This document shows, in pieces, positions 24,311 through 33,459 of a DNA stretch of 38,610 bases. Both the position numbers and the translations under genes were made by a program. The first letter of the stretch is position 1, and the number at the start of each line of letters is the position of its first letter. The stretch is taken from positions 1 through 38,610 of the forward strand of contig NZ_LQPC01000067.1 of NCBI RefSeq assembly GCF_002101705.1, given 5' to 3'. The notes beneath the pieces were generated by a model. The model saw nothing but the letters and a program-made list of their open reading frames with translations. It was not told where the DNA came from and searched no databases. Source of the stretch: Mycolicibacterium iranicum. Its GTDB lineage: Bacteria; Actinomycetota; Actinomycetes; Mycobacteriales; Mycobacteriaceae.

Positions 24311-25097
24311 CCCTGCTCAGCCAAGCCCACTTTCGACTCACCGGCACGGGCGATGAAGCCTCCGCTGCAACGACACTTGCAGTTCGTACGGCCCGGTCTA
24401 TGCGCCGCGCCACTTCGTGTCCGGCTGTGTCGTCGGCGCGTGTGGCGGCATAGGCCGTCTCTCGCCGGAAAGGCGATCTCTGATCCCCATCGAAGGGGCA
24501 CCCCCGCTCGGTTCGGTGGGAAATGCCTGGCAATGGTGGCCGGACGCCTTGTGTCGATGATCGGACTTCCCCGCTGACACGCACGCGAGGTGCACGCAGC
24601 ACTTGCAAAACAGGCCTCAGCATCTCCCCGAGGTCACATCGCCGACGCGGGCCTGCCAAACATTCGGCACGCGTTAGTATCTCGACCACGGCACGAGCAT
24701 CACCGAGCCGCCTTCCGCGGCACGCACGTTCCGACCGATGTCCCCAGACCGAGCAGTCTGTGCAAGCTGACGGCCACACCGGCGGCGCGGCCGCGTTCCG
24801 TCGGCCTCAACCATCGGGGGGTGTATCTGGTTGGTCAAATTGCCCGTGCGCGGCGTCCACGTCGTCGTCTGCGAAGGCAAACTGGACATGTGCTGTCATG
24901 CGCCGCGACAGCCACTTAGCTCCCGGGCAAACTTTGACCGCCATCCTCGCTAGGCCAGAACGCCCGGCCGCGGCGTGTTCGCCAGCGCCAAATCTACACT
25001 TATGTAAATGGTCACCGCGCGGTCGCCGCCTGTGGCGCACACGTACCGCCTACGAACGCACCCTTGACCAATGCGCAGCTGGCAAATAGTGTTCGTC

Positions 25098-25113
25098 CAA
25101 CTCAGATGAGTTG
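25098..25113. promoter_or_regulatory. Palindrome in the gene-poor stretch
   Basis: CAACTCA-GA-TGAGTTG is a perfect inverted repeat with 7-bp arms. It stands 315 bp upstream of the antiporter start with no gene close by. It could be an operator left from a lost gene, or chance. Confidence 0.3.
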
Positions 25114-25400
25114 ACGGCGGCCGAGGAGGCCGGGTCCGGCGCACATATGTCTGTCGAACGGGGGCGAGTCATGGCGGCAAAGGCTCAACGCGCGTGACGG
25201 CAATCTCGACCCGGCCGCGACTCGAACCGGCAAGGCAAGTAATTCAACGCCGCCGCCTCAAGGGCATATCACCCTCGACCCCAGTCACCCGAGTGTTTGT
25301 GATGTCACGTCCCGCCTTAAGGGCCCGCCCGATGGAAGGCGTCCGTACTGCCCAGCCAGGGTCACGACGACTGGCGCCACTGAGTTGAAGACCCGCAGCA

Positions 25401-25424
25401 TAGTGTCCATTTTCCGATCGGAAA
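25401..25424 (+). promoter_or_regulatory. Putative -10 box and perfect palindrome before the antiporter gene
   Basis: TAGTGT at 25401-25406 matches the mycobacterial TAnnnT -10 pattern. It is followed by TTTCCGATCGGAAA (25411-25424), a perfect 14-bp palindrome ending 4 nt before the ATG at 25429. The palindrome covers the expected transcription start, a repressor-type position. No ribosome site is visible, so a very short or absent leader is likely. Confidence 0.45.
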
Positions 25425-25428
25425 CCAC

Positions 25429-26790
25429 ATGCCCACACTGCTCGAGATCACGACCCACTTCTTCCTCCAGATCGCCTTCATACTTGTAACGTTCCGATTG
25501 CTTTGGCCCCTGTTCCGTCGACTGGGCCAGGTGCAGGTAGTGGCAATCATGGTGGCCGGCTTCCTTCTTGGCCCTTCGGTATTGGGCTGGGTGTGGCCTT
25601 CCGCGCAGCAGTGGCTGTTTCCCACGAAAATAACGGTTGGCGCCGAGACATTTACACATCCCAACCTCACCGCCATCTACGTTGTCGGCCAATTGGGTCT
25701 CGTGCTCTATATGTTTCTGGTCGGGGCCTCTTTCAAGCTGGAGATCCTCAGCGCCCATATGCGGCAGGCTGGTGCTACCTCGGCTGCCGGTGTGGGGATT
25801 CCGTTAGTCCTGGGTGGTCTCACCGGGTGGTGGCTGGTCAGTCTCGGCGGCTACTTCACCGGCGACGTCGTGCCCTGGCAGGGTGGTCTGTTCGTTGCAG
25901 CCGCTGTTGCGATCACAGCTTTTCCCATGCTGGCGTGGATCATCTACGACTCCGGCCTACTCAACACCCGGCTCGGAACCATGTCACTGTCATGCGCCGC
26001 GGTCGACGATGCCTGTGCCTGGGTACTGCTTGCCACGGTCGTCGCCACGACGAAAGGGAGCGCGCTCGGAGCCATCCTGGCGTTGGGTGGCGGTCTGACC
26101 TATCTGCTCTTGATGATTTACATTGGCCGGCCGCTACTCGCACGGCTGAATACGTGGACTCCCAGCCGTAATGACGTCGAGCGGACCGGCGGAGTGCCGA
26201 TCGCGCACCTGTGCATCATTCTCTTGGTTGTGCTGACGGCGAGCTGGTTTACGGACTTGGTCGGCATATACTCGGTTTTCGGCGCGTTCGTCGCCGGTGC
26301 CGTAATGCCACGCGGTGCGCTACTCGATGCGATCCGTGAGCGTTTCGAGCCGCTGGTGGCCTACCTGTTGGTTCCGGCGTTCTTCATCTATTCGGGTTTG
26401 AACACTGAGCTCTCACTTCTGCTCGATGGGCCCACTCTGCTTATGGCCGCAGTCGTGCTAGTGGTGTCCTTCGCCGGCAAGTTCGCAGCCGTGGGGCTCA
26501 CTGCCCGTTGGCAAGGAATGAGTTGGAACGAGGCCGGCGCGATGGGAGCGCTCGCCAATGCGCGTGGCCTGATGGAACTGATCTTGCTGAACATCGGTCT
26601 CGAAGCGGGTTTGATCACAGGCAAGCTCTACACGATCCTCGCCATCATGACGATCATCACCACGTTCGTCGCCGGTCCGCTGCAGCGTCTCTTCGAACGC
26701 CGGCTCAAGAGATCCGGATTGGTCTTCGGACCCACGGGTGAGGAGCCACATCATGGCCTATCAAGTCCGTCGTCGGCGACCGCCCCTTAA
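25429..26790 (+). CDS. Cation:proton antiporter, CPA2 (KefB/NapA-like) family
   Basis: The 453-aa integral membrane protein has about 12-13 hydrophobic segments spread over its length, in the Na+/H+ exchanger fold. Landmarks are GFLLGPSVLGW near residue 45, the core-domain polar helix CAAVDDACAWVLLATVVA (an adjacent Asp pair in the place expected for ion-binding acids), GAFVAGAVMPRG and a late LANARGLMELILLNIG. The cytoplasmic RCK/TrkA regulatory domain of KefB is absent. It should exchange Na+ or K+ for H+. Sampled G+C is lower than in the first 15 kb. A palindrome abuts the start codon. The MFS gene follows 39 nt downstream, so the two may be co-transcribed. Confidence 0.92.
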   Translation: MPTLLEITTHFFLQIAFILVTFRLLWPLFRRLGQVQVVAIMVAGFLLGPSVLGWVWPSAQQWLFPTKITVGAETFTHPNLTAIYVVGQLGLVLYMFLVGASFKLEILSAHMRQAGATSAAGVGIPLVLGGLTGWWLVSLGGYFTGDVVPWQGGLFVAAAVAITAFPMLAWIIYDSGLLNTRLGTMSLSCAAVDDACAWVLLATVVATTKGSALGAILALGGGLTYLLLMIYIGRPLLARLNTWTPSRNDVERTGGVPIAHLCIILLVVLTASWFTDLVGIYSVFGAFVAGAVMPRGALLDAIRERFEPLVAYLLVPAFFIYSGLNTELSLLLDGPTLLMAAVVLVVSFAGKFAAVGLTARWQGMSWNEAGAMGALANARGLMELILLNIGLEAGLITGKLYTILAIMTIITTFVAGPLQRLFERRLKRSGLVFGPTGEEPHHGLSSPSSATAP

Positions 26791-26829
26791 GCCGAGCACG
26801 CTCGCGCCGCGGATGGCTGGGAGTCCTCC

Positions 26830-28500
26830 ATGAGCAATGTGCCTGTACAAGGCCGATTCTCGGCCAGGCCCGTGGCCGGTATCTCTTATGCGCATCCACG
26901 AGCCTTCTGGTTCGGCGTCGCTACGACAACCATCGGTGTTCTGCTCCAACTCCCTGACTTCTACGCGACTCGCGATATGGGCTATCACATGGCAGGGATG
27001 CCCGTGAGCCTCAATATGAGTATCGGGATGGCTCTGCTGTTCCTCGGGGTAGCGGTGACGGCATATGGCTTGTTCCCGACTGACACGATCAGAAGACGAC
27101 CCGCACCGATCCGTGGCGTCGGCCCCCTCGACGGCGCGCCGTTGCGAAGAGCTCATATCGCTCTTCTGATCGTCGTCGGGGCCGCCGTCACGATCGATGT
27201 GATGAAGCCGGTGTCTCTGGCTTTTGTGGCTCCCGGTGCTGCCGCAGAGTATGGGCTTCGCGGGCCGCTGAATCCGACCGCGGATGCGTTGTCTATCGGG
27301 TGGTATCCCCTCTCGGGAATCGCCGGCACTATGATCGGATCGTTCATCTGGGGCTGGATGGGCGACCGGATAGGGCGGCGTGCGTCGATTCTCCTCGCCG
27401 CCATCATCTTCATCGCCACCTCCACCTGCGGCACGATGCCCGAGTACTGGATGAATCTCCTCACGTGTTTTGTGATGGGCCTCGGCGCGGGCGGCATGCT
27501 CCCCATCGCCTTCGCTTTACTGTCCGAGACGATGCCGAGGAAACACCGCGGATGGATGCTGGTCCTCGTCGGCAGCGATATCGCCGGCGCATACATCATC
27601 GTGAGTTGGTTGGCGGCGACATGGGCCTCACCGGAACACTTCGGGTGGCGGCTTCTATGGCTTATCAGCCTTCCGACGGGCCTTGTCCTGCTGCTGTTGA
27701 ACCGGTGGATACCCGAGTCGCCCCGGTATCTGCTACAGCAGGGACGCCAAACAGAAGCTCGCGCAGTGATGGAACGGTACGGAGCGGTCTTTGAGCCGAC
27801 CACCACCGCCGATGCTGTGGATAGTGACGGTGAGTCGCATCCGACTAAGACCGCCGTACGGAGCTTGCTGGGTCTGTCTGCCGCCATATTGCTACTGGCG
27901 CTGAGTATCGGGGTGACGCAGTACGGGTTCCAGCAATGGATGCCGTCGAACCTGCAGCGGCTAGGTCTATCTGCCGTGAATGCGAATTCGACGTTGCGTG
28001 ATGCGGCGATGATCGGATTTCCGCTGAGCATACCGATAGGGTTGATGTACGGCTTCTGGAGCAGTAAAAAGACGCTGCTGTTGATCGTCGCCCTGATGGC
28101 GTCGTCCTTATCGGTTTTCGCGATCCTCGGCGACCAGGTCGCCACCAATTCGGTATGGCTGCATGTACTTCTCGTGATTCCCATCTGGGGTATCAGTGCG
28201 TTCAACGCGGTGCTGATCGCCTACACGGCTGAGGTGTACCCGACCGCTATCCGTGCCCGTGGCAGCGGCATTTCTGCGGGTGCGACGAAGGCGGGCGGCG
28301 TGCTGGTCTTGACTCTCGCCGCAGCGGCCGTCGCCTCGCCCTCAATTCGGGTCACAGCCGCCTTGGGCGTGGTGCCGATGCTGCTCGCGGTGATAGCTCT
28401 GGTGAAGTTCGGGCCGGAGACGAGAAACATGCGCCTCGAGGGCATTACCGACGTAGAACTGGGGGTGTCGAACCGCCGTGTCGAACCGGCTACCGAGTGA
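26830..28500 (+). CDS. MFS transporter with an N-terminal two-helix extension
   Basis: This 556-aa major facilitator is longer than the usual 400-450. Residues about 20-85 contain two extra hydrophobic segments (FWFGVATTTIGVLLQLPDF and NMSIGMALLFLGVAVTAYGL). A loop with basic residues follows, then a 12-helix MFS body beginning near 110. The loop 2-3 signature is present as WMGDRIGRRASILL near 175, and the sugar/acid-transporter pattern RWIPESPRYLLQQGR closes the first half, as in the sialate/aromatic-acid and sugar MFS branch. YTAEVYPTAIRARGSG appears in the second half. The substrate is unknown; an organic acid is plausible. It is lower in G+C, like the antiporter. ATG 26830 lacks a strong ribosome site. 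Confidence 0.9.
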   Translation: MSNVPVQGRFSARPVAGISYAHPRAFWFGVATTTIGVLLQLPDFYATRDMGYHMAGMPVSLNMSIGMALLFLGVAVTAYGLFPTDTIRRRPAPIRGVGPLDGAPLRRAHIALLIVVGAAVTIDVMKPVSLAFVAPGAAAEYGLRGPLNPTADALSIGWYPLSGIAGTMIGSFIWGWMGDRIGRRASILLAAIIFIATSTCGTMPEYWMNLLTCFVMGLGAGGMLPIAFALLSETMPRKHRGWMLVLVGSDIAGAYIIVSWLAATWASPEHFGWRLLWLISLPTGLVLLLLNRWIPESPRYLLQQGRQTEARAVMERYGAVFEPTTTADAVDSDGESHPTKTAVRSLLGLSAAILLLALSIGVTQYGFQQWMPSNLQRLGLSAVNANSTLRDAAMIGFPLSIPIGLMYGFWSSKKTLLLIVALMASSLSVFAILGDQVATNSVWLHVLLVIPIWGISAFNAVLIAYTAEVYPTAIRARGSGISAGATKAGGVLVLTLAAAAVASPSIRVTAALGVVPMLLAVIALVKFGPETRNMRLEGITDVELGVSNRRVEPATE

Positions 28501-28620
28501 ACGCCTGTGCTGGGCCACGACAACTGTTGAGGACACCACTTCGGGCCCCTACGGACAGGGTGCCACTCTCGCACCGGTCAGCGTCGATACTGATCGGCAC
28601 CGACTGAGAACCGGCCTGGC

Positions 28621-29184
28621 ATGAGCCTGCGTATCGCGGTGTTAGGGCTGCTATCCCAGCAGTCGGGCAGTGGCTACGACCTTCTCAAGCGGTTCGAGGA
28701 ATCGTTGGCCAATGTGTGGCCGGCGACGCAGAGCCAGCTTTACGGCGAGTTGCTCAAGCTTGCCGACGCGGGGATGATCGAAGCGAGTGCTGTCGGCGCG
28801 CGTGGGCGTAAGGAATATCGAATCCTGCCGGCGGGGCGGGCCGAATTAGAGCGCTGGATGACCGATCCGCTGGGCGATCCTCCCTTCCGCAGCGCGCAGC
28901 TCCTTCGGCTTTTCTTGCTCAGTGAGGTGTCACCTGACCAGGCCCGTGCCTATGTCGGCGCCATCGCTGAACTGGCCGATGCCGAGATCGATCGCCTGGG
29001 GAAACTGAAGGACTCGATCGAATGGTCGGAAGGTGACAGCCACTTCTATGGTCGGGCAGTGCTCGAATACGGGTTACGTATGAAGTCAATGGAAGCCGAC
29101 TATGCGCGTTGGCTCGCCGAGGCCATTGCCGATCGGCACCGGAGATCTCGGCGAAGCGGCGGTACTCGCCGCAAGACCTCATAG
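28621..29184 (+). CDS. PadR family transcriptional regulator
   Basis: The 187-aa protein has an N-terminal PadR winged helix (residues 5-80, with AVLGLLSQQSGSGYDLLKRF, TQSQLYGELLKLADAGMIEA and GRKEYRILPAGRAEL). The C-terminal helical Vir-type dimerisation part spans about 95-170, followed by a basic tail (RRSRRSGGTRRK). Family members are repressors released by phenolic acids, drugs or other hydrophobic ligands. It starts at ATG 28621, 120 nt after the MFS stop, and converges with the MaoC gene. A likely target is the transporter pair upstream or the MmpL locus; no dyad shared between them was found. Confidence 0.9.
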   Translation: MSLRIAVLGLLSQQSGSGYDLLKRFEESLANVWPATQSQLYGELLKLADAGMIEASAVGARGRKEYRILPAGRAELERWMTDPLGDPPFRSAQLLRLFLLSEVSPDQARAYVGAIAELADAEIDRLGKLKDSIEWSEGDSHFYGRAVLEYGLRMKSMEADYARWLAEAIADRHRRSRRSGGTRRKTS

Positions 29185-29286
29185 GCTGCCCCTTCAGACT
29201 GCCTCGGAAGTCCCCTGTGCGCGCCGCGCCTGCTCGACCTTCGACACACGCGGCCTTCAGCCCGCTCGGCCGTACCGATCAATCAG

Positions 29287-30171
29287 TCACGGACACAATT
29301 CGGCCAACCCATCGGTGATAACAACATCCTTGCCGCGCATCGTCTCGAACACGTAGTCGTGCACCGTAGCCGTCTCGGCCTCAGTCCGCTTCCAAAGCCT
29401 GGTTTCCAGGTCGTCACCGGGGCGCACCATGTTGGAGAACCGCACGGCGATCCGCTGAAGGCGGGTAACATCCGCACCGCACACCTCGGTGAGGATGGCC
29501 CAGGAAGCGAAAGCCATCGTGCACAAGCCATGCACAATGATGCCCGGCAACCCAGCGTCGATGGCCACGTTTTCGTCGAGGTGGATCGGCATCTGATCAC
29601 CAGAGGCCGCCGCGTACCGAAACGTCTGGTCACGATCCACATGCTGTGCGACGCTGGCGACGGGTGGCCGGTCGCGAACGCTTTCCTCAAGAGCGTGATG
29701 AGGGCCGAGCTCGCCCACCGGCTCCCCCGCGTTGAAGCCCAGCACGAGGATCGTGACGTACTGCTCGGTCACGAGAGCACCCGCGTCCGTACGCGTTTCG
29801 AGCATCATCACCATCCGGGTCCCTTTTTGAGCTCGGCGGCCCTTGCGCATGCCCTCGTAGCCGATCATCCTGCCGCGCGAGGCCAACGTGTCACCGGGTC
29901 GGATCGGCCGGTGAAAACGAATGTCATGCGCACTGTGCAACACTCGCGTGAACAGCTCGGCCGGTATCGCGTCGACACCAGCCGCCATCATCGTCTTGAA
30001 CACCGGCACAACAGCAAACACCGGAGGTGCCACCTCCCCGGCCAGGTGAGCGGGGATCGGGTCGTTGGTGGCGGCCGCGTAGGCCGCGATCCGCTCGCGA
30101 GTGACAACCAGTCGTTCTTCATCGGTCCATCGACCGACACGACGGGCGTCCAGCTTTACGTCTTCGCCCAC
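29287..30171 (-). CDS. MaoC-like (R)-specific enoyl hydratase, double hotdog
   Basis: The 294-aa double-hotdog protein has a MaoC_dehydratase_N-like first half (about 10-150, with ERIAAYAAATNDPIP and VFAVVPVF). The second half is an active MaoC domain with the hydratase 2 motif FRYAAASGDQMPIHLDE, giving Asp and His, then GLPGIIVHGLCTMA. It should hydrate trans-2-enoyl-CoA or enoyl-ACP, or dehydrate 3-hydroxyacyl thioesters. GTG 30171 is chosen because AAGGGG lies 5 nt upstream; TTG 30174 is the next choice. It is divergent from the MmpL gene. With the reductase and AfsA-like gene beyond, this suggests processing of a fatty-acyl intermediate. Confidence 0.9.
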   Translation of the reverse strand: MGEDVKLDARRVGRWTDEERLVVTRERIAAYAAATNDPIPAHLAGEVAPPVFAVVPVFKTMMAAGVDAIPAELFTRVLHSAHDIRFHRPIRPGDTLASRGRMIGYEGMRKGRRAQKGTRMVMMLETRTDAGALVTEQYVTILVLGFNAGEPVGELGPHHALEESVRDRPPVASVAQHVDRDQTFRYAAASGDQMPIHLDENVAIDAGLPGIIVHGLCTMAFASWAILTEVCGADVTRLQRIAVRFSNMVRPGDDLETRLWKRTEAETATVHDYVFETMRGKDVVITDGLAELCP

Positions 30172-30191
30172 CAAAACCCCTTCGCAATAAG

Positions 30192-30197
30192 ATTTTA
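30192..30197 (-). promoter_or_regulatory. Putative -10 box of the MaoC-like gene
   Basis: On the minus strand TAAAAT matches the TAnnnT -10 pattern, with about 20 nt to the start codon, enough for a short leader with the AAGGGG site. No clear -35 was identified. Confidence 0.35.
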
Positions 30198-30326
30198 CGC
30201 TGTTGTAGATTCGGGAGCGCCGATCCCGGTCGGGCTCTGGGCTCGCCTCGTTAGCGCCGCCGCTTCGACCCCTTCAATCATGGAGCTTGCCATCCAAACC
30301 CACACCTAGAAAAGCGGCAAAGACGT

Positions 30327-30362
30327 TATGATCCCCAGCAACAGATCCTATCTGCGATAGGA
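30327..30362 (+). promoter_or_regulatory. Putative -10 box and palindromic operator upstream of the MmpL gene
   Basis: TATGAT at 30327-30332 is a good -10 box. Downstream, TCCTATC-TGC-GATAGGA (30346-30362) is a perfect inverted repeat with 7-bp arms, ending 20 nt before the TTG start. A palindrome just after the expected transcription start fits a TetR- or PadR-type repressor of the transporter gene. Confidence 0.55.
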
Positions 30363-30382
30363 CCGTTACGGGGGGAGTCGCA

Positions 30383-33274
30383 TTGCTTCGAGGGCGGGCC
30401 GGGGGTGCAGCCGGCACCGCGATCGCAACGCTGCTGGGCCCCCTTGCGCGTTTGTCCCGTCGCCACGCCGGACTCGTCGTCTTGGCCTGGATCGCCGTCG
30501 CGGCGGTGGCCAACGTCCTGGTGCCGCAGCTCGAGCGAGTGGTCGAGGCGCGCTCACCATCGTTCATGCCCACAGACGCACCGAGCGTGATCGCGGCCGA
30601 TCGCTCGGCCGCGCTTTTCGACGCGCCGTCGAGTAACAACCTCGTCTACGTCGTACTGGAGCGGCGGGATCCCCTGCAGCCCGCAGACCGGCGTTACTAC
30701 GACGCCCTGGTTACTGAGCTGCGGTCCGACACCGAGCACGTGCAAGCGGTCACTGATCTCTGGTCGGCGCCTCTGAGTGCGGATGCGGTGCAGAGCAAGG
30801 ATCGCCGGGCGGTCAACCTGATGGTGCGGTTGACAGGACTGCTCGGCACCGCGCAGGCCAGTGCATCTGTCTCCGCGATCCGGGAGGCGGCGGCCGAACT
30901 CGGCCCGCCCGCCGGTCTGCGCGTATATGTCACAGGTCCCGGCGCGACGCTGGCCGACGAGTTCGCCGCCGTCGACCGCCAGATGTTGCTCATCACCGCC
31001 GCGACCGTGGTAGTGATCACGCTGCTCCTACTCGTGGTCTACCGCTCGCTGGTGGCTATCGCCATCCCGCTGATGGCGGTCGGGCTGACTTTGGCCGTCG
31101 CGAAGGCCGTAGTCGCCGCGCTCGGCAATCACGGTGTCCTTGAGGTGTCGCTGTTCACTGTGGCGCTCATCGCCGCGATGATCCTAGGGGCCGGTGTCGA
31201 CTACGCCATCTTCCTGATAGGTCGCTATCACGAAGGCCGTCGCCAGGGCATCGAACACGAGGCGGCCTTGATCGCCTCGTACCGCGCTGTCTCACCGGTG
31301 ATCGTCGCCTCCGCGCTGACCATCGCCGCGGGGCTGTCCTGCCTGGGCCTGGCGCAGATCAGCATGTTTCGAAGTATCGGGCTGCCCTGTGCGATAGGAA
31401 TTCTCATCGTGGCGCTTGCCGCGCTGACCTTGACGCCGGCACTTATTCAGATCGCCGGTCGGCGCGGACTCTTGGAACCCAAACGCGCTGTCATCGCCCG
31501 ACGTTGGCGGCGCGTCGGCATCATGCTTGCCCGATGGCCGGGTCCACTCTTCGTGGTGAGCGCCGGGTTGATCATCGCCCTGACTGTGCCGTTGATCGGT
31601 ATGCAGGTGAATTGGAATGAACCAGCCGCAACGCCCGACGATGCCGAATCGAACCTAGGCTACGCGGCGATGGACCGGCACTTCCCGCCGAATCAACTGT
31701 TACCTAACGTGGTCACCGTTGAAGCCGACCACGATCTACGTAATCCGGCCGGGTTGATCGCCATCGAACGGGTCACACGCCAGATCATGGCGATTCCCGG
31801 GGTGCGCATGGTGCAGTCCGCCAGCCGCCCGGCGGGCACTGTCCCCGCGGAAGCGAACCTCACGTATCAGGCCGGGATGATCGGTGACCAGCTGAATGAC
31901 GCCATTAACTCGCTGACGAACCGGCTCAACGGAGTCGCCGGCGACCTCGATGCCGCCCTGGCTCAAGTCGGCGCGGCAGTGGACCAAATGGGCGGGGCGA
32001 TGGCCGGCGGGGCGGACGGCATGCGCGAGATCGGTTCGGCCGCAGACGGCATGCGCGCCGGAGTGGACGGCTTGAGGGACAACCTCACAGTCGTCTCCGG
32101 TTACCTCGACCCATTGCGCAACTTCAAGAACGGCATCCCGGACTGCGCGGTGAACCCGATCTGCTCCTTGGTGGCGAAGGTCGTCGACCCCGTCGACAGC
32201 TTGGTTCGAAGCTCGACCGACTTGTCGGCTGGCACAGTACGGCTGACAGCGGGGTCGAGCACCGTCACCTCTGCCCTGGCTGCGGTGCCGCAGACGCTGC
32301 AGCAGATGCGCGGCACCTTGGACCAAGTGCAGGAGGCGACCAGAGGGCTACGCGGCGCGATCGGCGCCATATCGCCGCAGATGCGCCAACTCACCGACTA
32401 CCTCAACGAGATCGACCTGAACTTCGAGGGCAGTGCTGCAGGTGGGTTCTACATGCCGAACCGCGCATTGGAGGACCCTCGATTCCGAGAAGCGCTCAAG
32501 GCACTCGTCTCACCCGACGGCCACGCCGCTCTTCTGCTGGTGTTCAGCCGCGGGCAGGAGTGGGGCGTGGACGGCGCGCATCATGCCGCGCAGATTCAGG
32601 CCGCGATCGACGAGGCCACCAAAGAAGGCACCCTCACTCCGTTGTCGGTGCAGCAAGTGGGAGTCGGCCCGACCACCCACGATCTGCAGGCGCTGCTTCG
32701 CGACGACGTCATCCTGCTGGCGGTCGTGACCGTCGTCTTGATCTTCCTCATTGTCGCCGTGATGCTGCGCAGTCCAGTCGCTGCTGTGGTGGTGGTGGGC
32801 ACCGTGATCGTCTCCTACGGATCCACGCTCGGGGTCAGCGTGCTGATCTGGCAACACGTGCTGGGTCAACCACTGCACTGGATCGTCGCGCCGATCGCCT
32901 TCATCGCCCTGGTGGCTGTGGGCACCGATTACAATCTGCTGCTGGCGATACGCATACGCGAGGAGGCCTGGGCCGGTATCAATACCGGGCTGATTCGTGC
33001 CTTCGCCGGCACGGGCGGAGTGGTCACCACCGCCGGAATCATCTTCGGCATCACCATGTTCGCGATGCTGGGCAGCACCGTCCAAAGTATCGCCCAGATG
33101 GGTTCCACAATCGGTATCGGACTTCTCCTGGACACGCTGATCATCCGCACGGTTCTGATGCCGTCGATCGTAGCGTTGCTGGGCCGTTGGTTCTGGTGGC
33201 CTAACCGGGTCACCGCACCGCGCACTGGCTGGTCCTTCCGCCGGAAGCTTGCAACCACACAACCACCCACGTGA
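30383..33274 (+). CDS. MmpL-type RND transporter
   Basis: The 963-aa membrane protein has the MMPL layout: TM1 near residue 28 and a first periplasmic loop to about 195. TM2-6 span about 200-350, including GAGVDYAIFLIGRYHEG with the Asp-Tyr of the proton relay, and TM7 lies near 390. A second, long helical periplasmic domain covers about 410-765 and is rich in Ala, Gly, Met and Gln. TM8-12 contain the matching AVGTDYNLLLAIRIREEA. Such transporters export lipids or siderophores by the proton motive force. TTG 30383 is used because GGGGGAG precedes it. No MmpS partner is adjacent. Location next to lipid-processing genes suggests export of their product. Confidence 0.93.
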   Translation: MLRGRAGGAAGTAIATLLGPLARLSRRHAGLVVLAWIAVAAVANVLVPQLERVVEARSPSFMPTDAPSVIAADRSAALFDAPSSNNLVYVVLERRDPLQPADRRYYDALVTELRSDTEHVQAVTDLWSAPLSADAVQSKDRRAVNLMVRLTGLLGTAQASASVSAIREAAAELGPPAGLRVYVTGPGATLADEFAAVDRQMLLITAATVVVITLLLLVVYRSLVAIAIPLMAVGLTLAVAKAVVAALGNHGVLEVSLFTVALIAAMILGAGVDYAIFLIGRYHEGRRQGIEHEAALIASYRAVSPVIVASALTIAAGLSCLGLAQISMFRSIGLPCAIGILIVALAALTLTPALIQIAGRRGLLEPKRAVIARRWRRVGIMLARWPGPLFVVSAGLIIALTVPLIGMQVNWNEPAATPDDAESNLGYAAMDRHFPPNQLLPNVVTVEADHDLRNPAGLIAIERVTRQIMAIPGVRMVQSASRPAGTVPAEANLTYQAGMIGDQLNDAINSLTNRLNGVAGDLDAALAQVGAAVDQMGGAMAGGADGMREIGSAADGMRAGVDGLRDNLTVVSGYLDPLRNFKNGIPDCAVNPICSLVAKVVDPVDSLVRSSTDLSAGTVRLTAGSSTVTSALAAVPQTLQQMRGTLDQVQEATRGLRGAIGAISPQMRQLTDYLNEIDLNFEGSAAGGFYMPNRALEDPRFREALKALVSPDGHAALLLVFSRGQEWGVDGAHHAAQIQAAIDEATKEGTLTPLSVQQVGVGPTTHDLQALLRDDVILLAVVTVVLIFLIVAVMLRSPVAAVVVVGTVIVSYGSTLGVSVLIWQHVLGQPLHWIVAPIAFIALVAVGTDYNLLLAIRIREEAWAGINTGLIRAFAGTGGVVTTAGIIFGITMFAMLGSTVQSIAQMGSTIGIGLLLDTLIIRTVLMPSIVALLGRWFWWPNRVTAPRTGWSFRRKLATTQPPT

Positions 33275-33459
33275 TCGATCTCATTGCGCGTCAACGACTT
33301 CAATGCGGCGGCAGCAGACAACCGCCCGCTGCACCCACGACCCAAAACCCCGCGCTGGCGCCTTCAGTCCGATCCTCAGCCGTGGCGGGCTGACTGAACG
33401 GTGAGCGCATTCGGCAACGATGAGTGTGCGATGCACCTAAGACGAACGGAGGATCGCAG

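Larger units (their letters stand above)
24311..25428. other. Gene-poor stretch, probably decayed or intergenic
   Basis: About 1.1 kb without a convincing gene in either direction. Open frames here have Arg/Ser/Pro/Ala-rich translations with no recognisable fold, no ribosome sites, and no consistent third-position pattern. Apart from the palindromes at 25098-25113 and 25411-25424 nothing is recognised. No tRNA, transposase or integrase signature was found. Confidence 0.55.

Noticed and set aside
24523..25089. 188-codon plus-strand open frame in the gene-poor stretch
   Set aside because: Ser/Arg/Thr/Pro-rich translation without a recognisable fold or ribosome site; overlapping frames look equally random.
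28580..28600. CGAT-ACTG-ATCG palindrome upstream of the PadR gene
   Set aside because: Arms of 4 bp are expected often by chance; no second copy was seen near the other candidate targets.
29359..30309. Plus-strand open frame of 316 codons over the MaoC-like gene
   Set aside because: The opposite strand has both hotdog domains and catalytic motifs; this frame has none.
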